Assembly: GCA_029844215.1 (NCBI GenBank)
Contig: CM056721.1
Coordinates: forward strand, 130,849,254-130,913,253
Direction of reading: 5' to 3'
Source: Przewalskia tangutica
Lineage: Eukaryota; Streptophyta; Magnoliopsida; Solanales; Solanaceae
DNA length: 64,000 nt
In this document: piece by piece, positions 36,490 through 46,973 of the stretch
Layout of the letters: every line of letters begins with the position of its first letter
Numbering within the stretch: position 1 is the stretch's first letter
Translations under genes and position numbers: made by a program
Notes under the pieces: model-generated
Seen by the model: only the letters and a program-made list of their open reading frames with translations
The model's database searches: none
What the model was told of the DNA's origin: nothing

Positions 36490-37472
36490 AAAGGCAAACA
36501 TATAGTCGTTTAGTAAACGTGATGATCTAGAAATGGACAGATAGACAAGTTGACAAGCTCGGGCAGCATTTTCAGATAGGCATGATCACTTAACTTTAAC
36601 CAAACATACAATCGTGTCCGAGCACAACGCCATTTTTTAGGCAAAGAATGACATAGTCAGTATGGCTCCCAAGCAGATCTCAAACCAGCAGTTATCATAC
36701 ATTAACTAACACACTGATCCAAATACAGAGGCTGCACTTGATATGACACAGACCCTATACCAACTATCGATGTCACAAATCCTTGCTAAGCCAGCATTGG
36801 AAATGATAACACCTATCATATAGAGAGCTGATTATAGCATGCTCAAATGTTAATGGCTAATAAAACAGGTAGGCAAGTCCTCAAAACAGTACTGAACATC
36901 AGCAAAGGTATTTCATTATCTAATATCATATTCCATTTAGCAAGTAATTACAGAAAGCATAAATCCATTTCGTGGTTTTAAATAAGCAATTACGAACCTG
37001 GGTTAACTAAAATCGATTAACACGACGCAGTAACAGCAGGACAGTAGCATGACAATCTTAACTAAGAATGATTAACCAACACAGAATACAGTAAGCCATA
37101 AAACATGGAAATAAATTAGAATCGAGAGGAATTTTGAGTTTACCTTCTCCGAGCAGCGAACCGAGACAGCGTATCAAGTCGTCGATCCACTCACGGTTTT
37201 GTTGCTATGCGATTAAGGTTTGACGGGTTCTGACTATGAAAAGGGTGCTTTTTTCCGATGCCGAAGGATTGCTATTGGGTTTCTAATGGTTATTTTCCTG
37301 GATTTTACCAATGCCGAGTGGTTTTCTGTGTACGTCGATGCCTATCGATGTTGAAGGATTTTCGATGGATTCTTCACTATGGGCGTGTTGTGAGGGTCTG
37401 CTATTCTACGGGCTTCTCCGATTGGGATTTTAACTGATGCTAAAAGATGTCTTTGAGTGTGCACATTCATTT

Positions 37473-37483
37473 CTTTATATAGT
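37473..37483 (-). promoter_or_regulatory. TATA box of the Ogre 5' LTR
   Basis: ACTATATAAAG on the minus strand is identical to the 3' LTR copy at 10945-10955. Element D inserted downstream of it on the transcribed strand, so transcripts from here would run into D. Confidence 0.5.
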
Positions 37484-38608
37484 CTCAATTCTGGGTTCTA
37501 AAATTGATAGGCTTTGATGATAATTTTGAGCTGATTTGAAGGAGATTTGTCATGGTTTTGAGATTGATTTCGTGTAATTTTTCGACTGATTTTGTATTAT
37601 TGATTAAGGTAAGTGTTGGTATGAGATTTGGGTTGTAAATGGTAAGTTTCAATTTGGGTGGTAAAGGATATGGGAATGGAAGGGAAAACGACGTGGGACA
37701 CCGGATTTTCTGGCGAAAAATTCGACAGATACCGTTGGTGGTGAGTTGCGCGGCGATGGGGTTTTTGGACTAGGGTTCATTTGGTTTTTTTAGGTTTAAG
37801 GAAATATGGGTGTTGGATGATTTTATTTTTTAAGAGAAAAGGGGAATTGGGCTCGGATTTGGTTTAAAGGGATTGGGCTGGAGAGTTGGGCTTCTGATTT
37901 TATTTAAGGTGTTAAATTTTAGTGTTAGTATTTTAAGTGTTGAGTTTAAATTTGGGTAAGATGGGGTTAAGTTATAAATAAAATTATTTTAATATGACTT
38001 TAGGTGCTTTATTAGCTTTAGCTTGGATTTAAATTATTAGAATAATAAATGCGGGCGTGCTATTTAATTAGTGTTTAATATTTTATAATGCGATGCCTTT
38101 ATTAAAATCTTATTTATTATGTATGCTTTGAGATGTTAAATTAAAATTGAATTAATGGGGGGTTTAAATTGCAAATAATAATTTTGAGTATTAATAAATG
38201 TAAATATAATTTTAAGGAATGTTTGATGCGACGTCATTGTTAAATTATTTATGTATTTATGTATTTACAATTATTAAGAATTAATGGCAAAAGAATAGGG
38301 CTTAAATTATGAATAATATTTATGCAAATAATGAATGCGGACGTGAGACTCAAAAATGCTTAATAATGTACGTAAAGTGTGGTGCCACTATTAAATCGCT
38401 TATTTATGCATGTATTAATGTTTTATTGTTGCATTTTATTATTATAAAATTGTTAAAGAATTTTTTTTTTTGAAAAAATTAGTGTAATTTTTATAGTTAA
38501 TGACTGGACGAGAGAGTCGAAATTGGGTGTCAATAATCGTTGCCACGAAGGCTTACACGAGGTTTATAACATAAATTATTGATGCTCGACAACTTTAATA
38601 CTTTCCTT

Positions 38609-38819
38609 ACCATTCGAGGAAGAGCCGGTAGCAATCTTGGATAGGCAAGTGAGAAAGTTGAGGTCCAAGGAAATCGCTTCAGTCAAGGTGCAGTGGAAGC
38701 ACCGTCCGGTTGAGGAGGACACTTGGGAGACCGAGGCGAATATGCGGAGTAGATATCCTCAGTTGTTCGACAGTTCAGCTTGTCTCTCAAGGACGAGCGA
38801 TTATTTTATTGGTATCTAA
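38609..38819 (+). pseudogene. Integrase C-terminus with chromodomain, element C2
   Basis: The readable end is EEEPVAILDRQVRKLRSK, EIASVKVQWKHRPVEEDTWE and a terminal RYPQLFD. This is the chromodomain-bearing tail of a Tekay-type integrase, closely like that of element D. Everything upstream is absent. Confidence 0.8.
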
Positions 38820-40436
38820 TGTATCGACCTGTTTGGTCGTTTAGCACGTTAAGACTACGAAAAGGGTATGAGACTTTAGGGTATTTAAATTATTGGATTT
38901 TGATATACAATCTGGGCAGAATTTTAATTTAGATAAAGTGGGCCAAGCCCACTACCCTTGGTAGGGCAACGCAGCAAAACAAAAGAGGAAATTGCCCAGA
39001 TAAAATCTGAAAAACGCAGGTGAACAGTAACCCGTCGTGAACAGTGAAATCGGCGGTTCTTCGCCATTTCCGGCCAACACGAGAATCCAACTGGGGTGAG
39101 ACATATGCCAAAAGTTTCGTCTCGTCGATTCCGTCATTTCCATACCAACCCCGACCCTCAATTCTTCCTATATCGCCAGGAATTTTAGATAAGAAATTCT
39201 GATGACACTGTTCATCGTCTTCCCCGGCGGGTTTAGGCATTTTCTGGCAGATTCCGGCAACTGCAGGGAACGGCGTTGGCACCAATAGAATCATTGTTTC
39301 CTTGCCGTTATTTTGACACCCCACACAAAGCTCGATTCTCACTAAATCATCAAAACATCCAAATCTAAAATCACGAAACCCTAGGCGTCGCCGATCGAAT
39401 TTCGGCCAACTGAGGAACATTTGATCAACGGGGGTGGTACCATTAGCTTCAGCATCCTCAGGCCGACCTAATGCACCCACTCTCACCCTTCGATTCATCC
39501 CCTAACGTCGGGTCGGCCATTTGGATTTTTCTGATTAGGTTTGAGGATTTTTTCGATCGTTACAGGCCACGTTGAAGGTTGTGGGTTGTATCATTGAGTC
39601 TGTCTTGCTCGTAGCTACAATTTGATACCAACCACGTGCCTTAATTCATCCTACATCGCAATCCGCCATTGTTGCACCCTTGTGCCCACTGTTGACGCCG
39701 GAAATGACGATTTCGCCGGCTGGGCAGCTTCCAGTCGACGTTGCTCAGTCCATAGCTAATGATTTTCACATGATACCACAACGCAACAACTCACTATCTT
39801 TGAATGAAAATTATATTTTTCGGCGAACTGTGGCGGCGCCACCAATCTGATTGCGAGAAATTGCACAAGAACTCAAGGCGCCACAAATGCTCAACAATAC
39901 TCTCAGCATCCGGCAGAATTCCAGTCATCGGAAATTTTACAACGAATGTTGGGTCCACTTCTACCCAATACAGTCATCCGGCACCTCACCTAGCACCAAA
40001 ACAGATTTTAGGCGTTCAGAGGCTCTACGCAAGGGAAAGACATTGGTTTGATTGTTCATAGTACCCACTCGGCATTGAGGTAGGTTACGGTTTACTTTAG
40101 TTTGACTCTGATTAGAGAATTGTATGTAGTTGTAGGAAGTGACAGGGATAGCATGATAGGCCTTCGGGCATGAAGTGGAGATAAGTTACAATTACGTTGG
40201 TTTCGTCAGCTGTTATGTGGGCTTGTCGCCATATGTATATTTTCTGTGATTATCACCTGATTGTATCTTCGTTGCAAACTGGCTCACTTGTCTTGTGAAA
40301 CAAAAGAATTGTGATGTTGATAATTGAACATAGTACATTGATATGACTTGTACTGGTCGATTACATATTTGTGATATGTGTTGAGACTGATATCATGTCT
40401 GTCATACTTTGTTTTTATATTATTGTTTGATGATAT

Positions 40437-40605
40437 TGATAAACTCCGAGGTTTCTTCCGGATATTGAGAGTGATTGATAAACTCCGAGGTTTCTGCCGG
40501 AGATTGAGAGTGATTGAGCAACTCCGAGGTCTTTGTCGGAGATTGAGAGTGATTGAGCAACTCCGAGGTCTTTGCCAGTGATTGATAGCCTCCGAGGTTC
40601 TAGCC
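40437..40605. repeat. Minisatellite in C2 LTR, ~39-bp unit
   Basis: Four to five copies have the core AACTCCGAGG followed by CGGAGATTGAGAGTGATTGA. The unit is a multiple of three, so it yields repetitive ORFs on both strands; none looks like a real protein. Confidence 0.85.
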
Positions 40606-41317
40606 GAAGAGCACGAGTGGTACATGGACTTCGCGGGTCCCCCATGGGTCATGTCTTTGAGGCATTGCCCTTAGCATGTGTGTACAGGAGTGGAGTGAGA
40701 GAGGTGACTATTGCATTGCATTGCATTCATCCACTCTTATATTTGACTGATCATTGGTGAACTATATCTGTCTTGATAGATTCTTAATTTCTTTACACTT
40801 TACATGTACATGATATGTGACCATGCATGTGTGCTCTATGTGCTACTTGTTGGTTTCAACTTCTTCATGCGTTATCTAATCATTGTCGGCCTATGATGCT
40901 TACCGGTACTAGTGTTGTACTGATACTACTCTTGCTGCACTTTTGTTGAGTGCAGAGTACGATTCAGGTTCCAGCACTACGCCCCGTGGCTGATTCACGG
41001 GGGTGATATCCTTCAGTCATTCAGGGTGAGCTACTTGATCATCCGTGGCCCCTGAAGGGCTTCCTAGTTAATCCCAATTACTTTGCTAGTTGACAGACAG
41101 TATGTAGCCATCTGGCCTTTTTCAGATTTCTATTTCAGATTTTGTTTAGTGCTCTTGTACCCTTTTGACCAGATTTTGGGAAATTAAGTGTTAAGACTTT
41201 ATAAATTATGTTTCTTTATTTATTTTTCCGCTAATTTAACTTGTTTATTGAGAACGTGGTTCGCCTACTCGGGGAATAGGGTAGGTGTCATCACGACTTG
41301 TGATTTGGATCGTGACA

Positions 41318-41407
41318 GAAACTGAAGCTGCAAGACAAAGAGCTGAAGCCGAAGCTAAAACTGCTAGACTGAGGGCTGAGCAAGCAGAGCAAACAGAGTT
41401 GATATGA
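41318..41407 (+). pseudogene. C-terminal end of a coiled-coil ORF, element B
   Basis: 29 codons rich in Ala, Glu, Arg and Gln (ETEAARQRAEAEAKTARL, ending AEQTELI) then TGA, directly after the C2 LTR. The heptad-like composition suits the C-terminal coiled coil of the third (env-position) ORF of SIRE-like elements. Only the last codons survive. Confidence 0.5.
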
Positions 41408-41563
41408 ATGTATGATGACTGGATATTACTTTTTGGGCATGTACTTAAACAATGGTGCTTACTGATTGGTTACTGTTTGGATGATTGTTTATTTTATTTT
41501 GGGCTATAATGATTGGAAAAAGTAGTTATGTATATGTTTAGGTTCATCTAATCCTATGTGAAT

Positions 41564-41567
<4 letters not shown>

Positions 41568-41612
<45 letters not shown>
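41568..41612. repeat. (TA)n microsatellite
   Basis: About 22 TA units lie in the 3' untranslated part of element B. Confidence 0.9.
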
Positions 41613-41614
<2 letters not shown>

Positions 41615-41646
41615 TGTTTGTATTTGTTGTTTTTGTGTCATCACAG

Positions 41647-41730
41647 GTTAAGGGGGAGCATTAATAATTGTCATAGATCACTCGCACTAAAAAGGTTTTA
41701 TTTTGTGAAGAAAGACAAAAAGGGGGAGAA
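41647..41730 (+). other. Polypurine tracts of element B
   Basis: There are two purine runs, GGTTAAGGGGGAGCA at ~41647 and AAAAAGGGGGAGAA just before the LTR. More than one GGGGGAG tract is usual for SIRE-like copia elements and is also seen in E. Confidence 0.65.
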
Positions 41731-41829
41731 TGTTAATGTTGGGTTTTATGTTATGACATTTTTCCTAACATAACATTTTCAGTACTAAGTTAAAAACTAA
41801 AATGTTGGAACAAATGTCTTTGACATTCG

Positions 41830-42183
41830 CACTAAGACAAAAAAGTGTAGGAGGTTCAGTTTCTTCAAGTTCAACAATATTATCTAATTGAACGTTATCA
41901 TATTCATTATCTTCTATTCCAAAATCTTCTTGCATTTGATCATAATCTATATTTTTATTAGATGATGAAGAACCTATAGATTCTTTACCCCTTGAACTAG
42001 ATTTACGGCGCAGTCCCGATGCAATTCCCCTTAGCAAAGACATTATAAAGTATTTAAATAATCAACATATAAATATGACAATTTAATAAAATAATTAGAG
42101 AATGAAACGAGTGTACCAAACTTCGGGATTCATAATTCAATTAAAACTCGAAGGCCGAAGCTCGAAGTCTTGCTACTTTGCAA

Positions 42184-42275
<92 letters not shown>

Positions 42276-42683
42276 CAACAACTTGAGAATTGATAATATA
42301 GAGAATTAAGAGAGTATGAGAATTGAGAATTGAGATAATTGTAGAAATAATTGTGTGATAAAAATGAGAAAAATGTACAGTATTTATAGATTTTTTAAAG
42401 GATAAAAATGTAATTAACAAAAAATTAAAAACAAAAAAATGCCAACGATCCACCGGCCCTCCCTCCCCATCCTCTACTCAAATTTCAATCGGTAATGTTA
42501 CCGTTGGGCCCCAACAGCCCTTTAATTTTTTTTTTTCTTACCGGTCCGGGTCCTTATCGGATTTCTCTGTAACCCGTCCGGGTTGGGACCAAACCAACCC
42601 CAACCCGGCATTCGACCGTCCGGATCGACCGGATTTTGTACTGGTCGACTGGCAGTTTCGGGTCAACCCGACCCCTTAGACAG
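41830..42683 (-). mobile_element. 5' fragment of a hAT-type DNA transposon
   Basis: On the minus strand the right edge starts near CTAAGGGGTCGGGTTGACCC, typical of hAT outer ends, then CCGG/GGTCC-rich subterminal DNA. A TATA region (TCTATAAATACTG) follows, then a T/C-rich leader, an (ATT)n run and an ATG at 42043 opening ~70 codons of Ser/Lys- and Asp/Glu-rich sequence. The frame runs into LTR sequence at ~41830, so the transposase is cut before its BED finger and catalytic domains. Assignment to hAT rests on end style and leader only. Confidence 0.55.
42187..42280. repeat. (AAT)n microsatellite
   Basis: About 28 AAT/TAA units lie in the leader of the hAT fragment. Confidence 0.9.
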
Positions 42684-42715
42684 GTATAGTATAATCCCCG
42701 GGATCCAACAATCAC

Positions 42716-43319
42716 TTTTAGAAAAAAATAGAAAAGTTAAGAATAAATTAAAGTGGCACATTTTCATTAGAAACTTGTACAACTTTAAAAGAATGCTAGA
42801 TAAACAAAAGGATGATTATTGGGTTTGTGGCATATTCTAAAGAGGGAAAAAAGCAATGGGTGAAAGATTAATTGAAAGTAAGGATAAATCCCAATTCTCT
42901 TCTCTTCAATTACAGAATATGATGCCAAAAGCAATTTTGGCTTGTAAGACCCATATCAGACAATGTGATGCGCAATGGGTTTTGTTTAGAGGCCCTTTAA
43001 GCTTTTTGGTCATAAAAGCACATAGTTGACGAACAAAGCTAGGGACAGTTTTACAGTATTCGATACCAGTTTAGAAATAGGACGACCTCAATAGTTTTTG
43101 CTTAAACCAGCATTTGTATTAGGAAATGAATTAAATGTGTGAACCGAGTACTAAAACGAGCTAAGAATTCAGTTGCAAGTTCAAAACTCATAAACTTCCA
43201 ATTTTGGCCCCGCCTTTGACTACAAAACACGCAAAGCATGTGAGTCGTCATGAAAAGAAAGATACTACTTTTCCACCTCTTTTTCGAATAATCAGCACGA
43301 ATATAATATTCTCTAACCA
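42716..43319. other. Unclassified intergenic DNA
   Basis: I see no gene or element edges. The sequence may belong to the 3' side of the methyltransferase-like locus. Confidence 0.4.
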
Positions 43320-43329
43320 AAATCAAGAT

Positions 43330-43560
43330 CAATTCGAATATAAATCTTAACATGTAGATAATTTTTAATTGAAAGCATTTTGGCTTCGGGCGCAGATGCC
43401 ATCAAATGGGCTCGTTGCCACAAAAATGTCATGTCTTGGAATCTCCTCGAAAGCTTCATATTCTTTCCTTTCAAGAAATCAGAGAATTGAACCTGTCTGC
43501 CCCCATAGTTCCTCTTGTTGGTGAAAACAACACGAACTATTACAGATTGACCAGTATCTT
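43330..43560 (-). other. Weak exon-like open stretch downstream of the methyltransferase-like exon
   Basis: On the minus strand ~75 codons are open (VIVRVVFTNKRNYGG, FSDFLKGKNMKLSRRFQDM). An AG acceptor-like site precedes it, but joining it in phase to the upstream exon fails at the obvious acceptor. No family is recognised. It could be untranslated sequence or a chance frame. Confidence 0.2.
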
Positions 43561-43765
43561 TGCCTAGTTAACCAAGACTTCTAAAATACCAACTAAAAAC
43601 AACACATTTCATGGTACAAAGACTGAAGAAGAAAAAATAAAGAGAAAAAGGAGAGCAAGTGTACTTAAAGCATCGTCCTAGTTATATTGTGAATCGAGTC
43701 TCATTATGTCATCACGCAACCACAGCCACTCCCTTTAACGTCAATCCCCCATAAATTTAACTCAC

Positions 43766-44143
43766 ATTGCACGAGGCTTTTAGTTCGGGTTGTACAAAGA
43801 TATATGTATTAAAAGGACACTTTTTCAAAGATCCTAGAAACTCATAATGCCCAGAGAAGACTAAGAGCAAAATTGTGTGATCCATACTCCCAAACAGCAA
43901 GTTATGAACCGAAGAATTAATGTTGAACTTTTTGTATACCCTTCTGTAGATCTTGCAACCTTCAAATTCTGCATGGATCTCCCTTTCAGTTCTTATCCCC
44001 ATTGGGTTGTTTAAGATCCATCCTTCGCCATCACAAGGTAAGCTTGGATAAATACTATCTATATGTACAAGTTTATCAGGCACAACATCAAAATAGATCC
44101 TCATGTCAAGCGCCACATCGAGCACATCAGATTGTATAAAGAC
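43766..44143 (-). pseudogene. Exon fragment, tRNA (guanine-N7)-methyltransferase (TrmB-like) C-terminus
   Basis: The exon is flanked by ACAG (acceptor) and GTGAGT (donor) and is open throughout in phase 0. It begins VFIQSDVLDVALDMRIYFD and contains EGWILNNPMGIRTEREIHAE and EGCKIYRRVYKK. The T-E-R-E and IYRR-Y elements are the C-terminal signature of bacterial-type TrmB enzymes, which methylate G46 of tRNA; plants have organellar copies. In relatives the protein ends just after YxK, but here the frame runs ~55 codons further to the donor, so the stop has changed or the gene model differs. No upstream catalytic (SAM-binding) exon was found. Copia F lies 40 bases upstream of the exon. Confidence 0.55.
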
Positions 44144-44183
44144 CTGTCAGCCATCAATTCGGAAGCTCAGGGTGTAATGCAAC

Positions 44184-45201
44184 TGTAAACATGTATATTA
44201 TAGAAATAATTGTATCTCTATCCATAATTATATTTATAGGAGATCGTGTACATGGCTAAAATGGCGAATTGCAAAATTTCACCTACTCCAGTTGATTCGA
44301 AATCTAAGCTCAGTGTCATGGATGGTGCTCCAGTCTCTGATCCTACTCTGTATAGGAGTCTTGCAGGTGCACTCCAGTATCTCACCTTCACTAGGCCAGA
44401 CATAGCTTATGATGTTCAGCATGTGTGCTTATTCATGCATGCCCCCAGGGAATCTCATTTCACTGCTCTTAAGCGTATCATTCGATACATTAAGGGCACT
44501 CTTGATCATGTTTTGCACCTATATCCCTCTACACCAAATAAGTTGCTTTCATATACGGATGCAGATTGGGCAGGGTGTCCGGACACGCGACGCTCCACCT
44601 CTGTGTTTTTTTAGGGGATAATCTGATTTCTTGGTCTGCCAAGCGACAGGCTACCCTATCTCGCTCCAGTGCCGAGGCTTAGTACAGAGGCGTTGCAAAT
44701 GTAGTAACTGAGATTTGTTGGCTCAGAAATTTACTGTCAGACATCAATTGTGTACTGTGATAACATCTCTGTCATCTATCTGTCTCATAATCCGGTTCAA
44801 CATCAGCGATCAAGCACATTGAGATAGACCTACACTTTATTCGTGAGAAAATTGCACTAGGCCATGTCAGAGTGTTACATGTTCCATCATCCTATCAGCA
44901 TGCAGATATATTTACAAAAGGACTTCTCAAACAGTTATTTTTTGACTTCAGATCCAGTCTCAGCATCCGGCCTCCTCCCGCTCCGACTGAGGGGGTGTGT
45001 AAACATGTATATTATAAAAATAAGTGTATTCCTACTCATAATTAGAATATTTCCATATATTGTGTAAATATAATTATCAGACTAGAATTCCTCTTTTGTA
45101 TAGGCTTAGGATTCTTATTGTATAAGGAATGAATATTATACTCTATATATACTTTGATATTAATAAAAAGACTCCCTAAGACAGATTAATATCATCTTAC
45201 G
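44184..45201 (+). mobile_element. Internally deleted Ty1/copia element F
   Basis: It has TGTAAACATG starts at both 44184 and 44998. The complete 3' LTR is 204 bp (44998-45201), and the 5-bp duplication GCAAC is at 44179-44183 and 45202-45206. Only ~50 bases of the 5' LTR remain before the end of RT. PBS, gag, protease, integrase and most of RT are missing. The short LTR and RNase H sequence suggest an Ale/Retrofit-like lineage. Confidence 0.8.
44246..44990 (+). pseudogene. RT end and RNase H of copia F
   Basis: The open frame 44246-44614 has the RT-RNase H connection (LYRSLAGALQYLTFTRPDIA) and the RNase H start (SYTDADWAG). A frameshift at ~44612 and several stops follow. Out of frame one can still read SWSAKRQATLSRSSAEA, IKHIEIDLHFIREKI and HADIFTKGL. 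A GAGGGGGTG purine tract precedes the 3' LTR. Confidence 0.85.
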
Positions 45202-45206
45202 GCAAC

Positions 45207-45702
45207 AAAAAGGATTATGCATGTGAGGCTCGGCAGAAATAATAAGCACTTGCTCATTTTTGTGCTTTATTTTCTTAAAAACGTAGAATAAGATGAAAAG
45301 GATGTGCAGTACGCGTTTATGAAACAAACCTGAAGCTAGATTTTATTCAGAAGAAAAAAATATATTTTATAATCAGACTTTACTGTCACTTTTGTGCAGC
45401 CATGTACACTGCTCTCAAATCAAAACGGACTTATATTAGGGCCTGCATCAAGGTTAGGTAATGGTAGACCATTTTATTTATTAGATAGAGTAGATAACGG
45501 CCTATTAAAGCATTGTGTTACGTTTTTCCTCTGCGACCACTGAAAATTGACATCATGATATTTGGTGATATCAAGCCAAGTAAAGCACAAGTTTGGAGAA
45601 AGGGGTCAAAGTTTAAAAGGATCTGAGACAGTTGAAGCTAACACCTTGGTTACGAGTTTTGGATCATCTACTTTGCACAACGCTGGATCCAAATCCATAT
45701 GC

Positions 45703-45753
<51 letters not shown>

Positions 45754-45835
45754 AGTAACGTGTGGTAACAAGGAAATGGGAATGAGAACAACAAAGAGGG
45801 TGGAAATCTGGAAATAAACAAAGGAGATGGTTTGC
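45207..45835. other. Unclassified DNA with a (TA)n microsatellite
   Basis: 45706-45749 is a (TA)n run of ~22 units. I looked here for upstream exons of the methyltransferase on the minus strand and found no SAM-binding motif. Confidence 0.45.
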
Positions 45836-46973
45836 TGAGTCGATTGATTGTCAATCTATCCTTAAGATAATATTGTCTCGTATATTCCTTTAACGGTTTG
45901 ATGGCAACTTATTTTCCAAGATAAAACAACAATCAAACAAGTGAGCAAAAGAGACTCAAGTGTTCGCTTAGGAAAGAAAGATCTTTGAGTGTATGGAAGA
46001 TTGCAAGAGTGGAAGATAATTTCTGAATGTGTGTTCTTCAATTGTGCCAATGACATCAATTTATAGTTGTGATCAAGGTGTCTTCTCAAATGTCCAAGTA
46101 ATGGCCTTCAATGTCATATAATGACCTTTAATTTGAGGTTACAATTCAGCCAAATAATGATTGAATTCATGAGGCAAATAATGGAGAATTAATGCTCCAA
46201 AGTCATCCCAAAAATCAGTTAAAACTCGTCTCCAATCTGGCCACACCGCACCGAGCGCCGCGGCGCGTAATTTCCAGTAACCTTCAGTAACTTTTACCGT
46301 CGTCAGCGCTGCGGTCCTCCGGAGAGGCGTTGCGGTGCTTCAAGCGCCGCGGCTCAGGCATCAAGGCGCCGCGGCCCTTCACGCATTTTTCCTGACTCGT
46401 TACACCTTTTACACTTTGTACACGTCTTCCTTCATTTACTAACGTGAAATCATTGTCATTTGGCCAATAACCGTTTATTATCTTATGTCTCAAACATTTT
46501 GTATACGTATCAATATCTCTTCCACTAAGGAAATTTACGATCCTTGGTAGACAACACATTTCCTTACTCTATCCTTCTTTAAGGTTTGTCCGTCGTGGGC
46601 CGTGGAAACTCTTGGATTCTTAAGTGCGTTCATTTGAGGCGGCATGTTCTCGCACTTAAATAGGTGGTCTCCTACAAGGTATCCTGCAATACCCCGTTAC
46701 ACAAGCGTTGGGAACCATTAAAAATTTCCCCAACCTAACCTCAATCATTGAGGATCATTAAAGGTTTAGAAACTTAGTCTTTACCCCTCCACATGTAGCA
46801 CTTTGTCTATCTCGGGAATGGACTTGGATTCATGTTTCTAAGAAGAAATCATTATCTGAAGTGCTCTTGCTTCCTCCGAAGTGCTCAACTGAACCTTTAC
46901 GATTTAGTTTTTCCATTGAACCTAATTTCTGGGATCTCCGGTCTATAAGGTTGGGTATCCACCATATCAGTTC
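45836..46973 (-). mobile_element. 3' untranslated region and probable LTR of copia G
   Basis: This is downstream, on the minus strand, of the copia RNase H at 46974. It contains a GC-rich patch (46250-46385) with repeated GCGCCGCGGC and no host-type ORF. No second LTR copy is present, so the edges cannot be fixed. Confidence 0.4.

Larger units (their letters stand above)
9259..38532 (-). mobile_element. Ogre/Tat-lineage Ty3/gypsy retrotransposon
   Basis: On the minus strand the order is 5' LTR (38532 to 23699, split by element D), PBS (23677-23660), ORF1, gag, protease, RT, RNase H, a second RNase H, integrase, tandem-repeat 3' region and 3' LTR (12000 to 9259, truncated). LTR ends are TGACACC..GGTGTCA. 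A second RNase H, an extra ORF before gag and repeats after integrase are the accepted marks of the Tat/Ogre group. The right flank is ATAAT (38533-38537). The left duplication cannot be tested because the 3' LTR lacks its last ~800 bases. All ORFs are broken. Confidence 0.88.
23699..38532 (-). mobile_element. 5' LTR of the Ogre element, split by element D
   Basis: The ends are TGACACC at 38532 (minus) and GGTGTCA at 23705-23699. Without the inserted element D (25329-36489 plus one AAAGG copy) it is ~3.7 kb. 24507-25328 and 36490-38532 match the 3' LTR; 23699-24506 has no partner because the 3' LTR is truncated. A 16-G run lies at 24418-24433. A minus-strand TATA box sits at 37473-37483. No genes are recognised. 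Confidence 0.85.
38609..41317 (+). mobile_element. Truncated Tekay-type element C2: integrase end plus 3' LTR
   Basis: This begins inside integrase with a chromodomain, followed by a ~2.5-kb LTR from ~38820 (GTATCGACCTGTTTGGTCG) to CGTGACA at 41317. It is plus strand and a different subfamily from D (LTRs do not align). The 5' part of the element is missing. 38533-38608, between the Ogre LTR and this fragment, matches nothing I recognise. Confidence 0.75.
5782..42710 (+). mobile_element. Ty1/copia SIRE-like element B, host of a nested stack
   Basis: The two ends match each other. 5782 starts TGTTAATGTTGG and the 5' LTR ends CCCAACA at 7027; the 3' LTR starts with the same bases at 41731 and ends CCAACA at 42710. 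Both sides carry the 5-bp duplication ATCAC (5777-5781 and 42711-42715), so this is one insertion. Own sequence: LTR, PBS, gag (7084-8807), then the end of a coiled-coil ORF (41318-41407), purine-rich tracts and 3' LTR. Protease, integrase, RT and RNase H are missing, and the gap is filled by other elements. The gag order and GGGGGAG tracts match element E, placing both in one SIRE/Maximus-like family. Confidence 0.85.
41731..42710 (+). mobile_element. 3' LTR of element B, with hAT-linked internal replacement
   Basis: Only the first ~99 bases (41731-41829) and the last ~27 (42684-42710) match the 5' LTR. The ~1.1 kb that should lie between is gone, and ~850 bp of hAT-type DNA is in its place. 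The outer end and the ATCAC duplication are intact. Confidence 0.8.

Noticed and set aside
38929..39498. 189-residue minus-strand ORF in the C2 LTR
   Set aside because: It lies antisense in an LTR, has no recognisable domain, and its length follows from the GC-rich leader of the LTR.
42130..42453. Minus-strand ORF with a long Ile run
   Set aside because: Translation of the (AAT)n microsatellite in the hAT leader.
46250..46385. GC-rich GCGCCGCGGC patch as a possible CpG-island promoter
   Set aside because: It lies downstream of a copia RNase H in the place of its 3' UTR/LTR, and no host gene starts nearby.
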